Source: DASQDN01 sp963844855
GTDB lineage: Bacteria > Acidobacteriota > Terriglobia > Bryobacterales > Bryobacteraceae
NCBI GenBank assembly: GCA_963844855.1
Contig: CAWJQP010000005.1
Location: forward strand, 310,001 to 374,000
DNA length: 64,000 nt
Direction: 5' to 3'
Part shown: piece after piece, positions 63,094 through 64,000 of the stretch
Layout of the letters: every line of letters begins with the position of its first letter
Numbering within the stretch: position 1 is the first letter of the stretch
The notes under the pieces: generated by a model
Seen by the model: the letters and a program-made list of their open reading frames with translations, nothing else
Databases searched by the model: none
What the model was told of the DNA's origin: nothing
Position numbers and translations under genes: made by a program

Positions 63094-64000
63094 ATGAAGA
63101 TTACTCGACGGCAATTCGCGTATGGCATCGCAGCCTCGGCAACGCTAAACATAAATGCGCAAACCAGCGAATGGGGTGGACCCGTCGTCGATTGCCACCA
63201 TCATCCTCGCCGGACGTTGGAAGCTAATACCGCGCACATGGATGGCGCAGGCATTTCAAACGCGATGCTGCTGGCCCGCGCAGGCTATGCCGAGCAGTTT
63301 GCTGAACTGAGAGCAAAGTATCCCGGACGGTACCTTGGCTGGTTCGCCGGCACGGATGTAACCAGTCCCGATGCAAGCAGGATCCTCGAAGAGGCAGTCA
63401 AGAAGGGCGCGATCGGCTTCGGCGAATTGAAGAGTCATGTGGAAGCTGCAGGCCCCGAGCTTCGGCGCCTGTATGCGCTCGCAGCCGAGCTCGGCATTCC
63501 CATTCTGGTGCACTTCCAGGAGGTCCCGCACAGACCTACCGAGGGAACATTCGCCACAGGCTTCAAGAACTTCGAGGCGATGTTGAAGGCATATCCCAAG
63601 ACGACATTCATTGGACACGCCGACGCTTTCTGGGCAAACGTCAGCGCCGATTACGCGAATCAGGAAGCCTACCCTGCGGGTAAGATAGCGCGCGGCGGAG
63701 TCACGGACAAACTCCTCGGGGACTACGCCAATTTGTATGGTGACCTCGCGGCGAATTCCGGGAACAACGCGCTGTCGCGCGATCCGCAGTTCACTCCCGA
63801 TTTTTTGAAGCGACATCAGGACAAGCTGATCTTCGGAAGCGACTGTTCCTGCGCCGATGGCAAAGGCGGCGGTGTTTCGCAAGCCAACAATCCAGGCGCA
63901 TCCCGCCTCGCCGGAAAATGCGTTGCGCGCGAAACGCTGACATTGCTAAAGAAGACCGTCACCCCACAGATGTTCCGGAAACTAACCTGGGACAATGCGC
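63094..64000 (+). CDS. Tat-exported amidohydrolase-family protein, cut by the window end
   Basis: The ATG at 63094 begins KITRRQFAYGIAASATLNIN, a twin-arginine signal, and the frame runs open past 64000 (302 codons seen). The TIM-barrel amidohydrolase sites are VVDCHHHPRRT (H-x-H), GIPILVHFQEVPHR, TFIGHADAFWANVS (metal His) and LIFGSDCSCADG (catalytic Asp). The overall pattern is that of the ACMSD/2-pyrone-dicarboxylate lactonase-like branch, which acts on aromatic or sugar-derived carboxylates. It is probably co-transcribed with the O-methyltransferase (42 bp gap), which could hint at processing of methoxylated aromatics outside the cytoplasm; this is inference. Confidence 0.8.
   Translation, partial: MKITRRQFAYGIAASATLNINAQTSEWGGPVVDCHHHPRRTLEANTAHMDGAGISNAMLLARAGYAEQFAELRAKYPGRYLGWFAGTDVTSPDASRILEEAVKKGAIGFGELKSHVEAAGPELRRLYALAAELGIPILVHFQEVPHRPTEGTFATGFKNFEAMLKAYPKTTFIGHADAFWANVSADYANQEAYPAGKIARGGVTDKLLGDYANLYGDLAANSGNNALSRDPQFTPDFLKRHQDKLIFGSDCSCADGKGGGVSQANNPGASRLAGKCVARETLTLLKKTVTPQMFRKLTWDNA

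Noticed and set aside
1..64000. Insertion sequences, integrases, att sites, tRNA or rRNA genes
   Set aside because: No transposase or integrase motif, no terminal inverted repeats flanking a gene, and no tRNA/rRNA signature could be read, so the defence-like operon is not shown to be on a mobile element.

Overview
The window looks like a chromosomal segment of an Acidobacteriota bacterium, most likely of the Bryobacterales/Solibacter type. I infer this from the protein families, not from a marker gene, because no rRNA or tRNA was found. The families are Oar-like TonB-dependent receptors with an N-terminal carboxypeptidase-regulatory domain, an acidobacterial duplicated orphan permease (MacB/FtsX type), a DUF1552/DUF1592 cytochrome-like pair, a Ser/Thr kinase carrying a PD40 propeller, many Tat-exported sugar-acid enzymes, a PQQ dehydrogenase fused to cytochrome c, and the 'ALKHGL' hypothetical family.

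Layout. Positions 1-6.4 kb hold the end of a lactonase, an IclR regulator remnant, and a minus-strand operon of SMP-30 lipoprotein, ABM-fold protein and TonB receptor. Positions 6.4-9.7 kb are a poorly coding tract with LuxR/TPR and D-aminoacylase remnants and a seven-repeat probable beta-propeller gene. Positions 9.7-15.2 kb hold a secreted unknown, a broken mandelate-racemase-family gene, a Tat-signal mannonate dehydratase and a PQQ dehydrogenase. Positions 15.3-22.2 kb hold two tandem paralogous TonB receptors. Positions 22.3-30.4 kb hold two TPR genes, an SGNH plus alpha/beta-hydrolase fusion, a frameshifted TonB receptor and a second mannonate dehydratase. Positions 30.5-34.9 kb hold the DUF1552/DUF1592 pair. 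Positions 35.0-41.6 kb are an operon of FG-GAP propeller, Lhr-type helicase (at least ten frameshifts) and Nei glycosylase. Positions 41.7-47.4 kb mix small secreted proteins, a metallopeptidase-like protein, a broken SIR2 gene, a kinase remnant, a serine hydrolase, an MmgE/PrpD protein and an NTF2-like protein.

Positions 47.9-54.4 kb are the most interesting region: a tightly overlapping three-gene operon. It encodes a SIR2-nSTAND protein, a 1409-residue membrane protein with its own P-loop domain plus HEAT and TPR repeats, and a small helical protein. It looks like a composite NAD-depleting STAND defence or signalling system, and I do not recognise it as a named type. A second, disrupted SIR2 gene lies 4 kb upstream. 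Positions 54.5-64 kb hold a small frameshifted membrane protein, the PD40 kinase, the orphan permease, a frameshifted enolase-superfamily gene, dienelactone-hydrolase and TPR scraps, an exported O-methyltransferase and an amidohydrolase cut by the window edge.

Functionally the left half reads as a periplasmic/extracellular sugar-acid and glycan-scavenging locus: receptors, lactonases, mannonate dehydratases, enolase-superfamily dehydratases and esterases. A recurring feature is genes interrupted by single-base frame changes, or reduced to recognisable stubs with internal deletions. Several genes of 3-4 kb are fully intact, so either decay is patchy or the assembly has local indel errors. The sequence alone cannot separate these.
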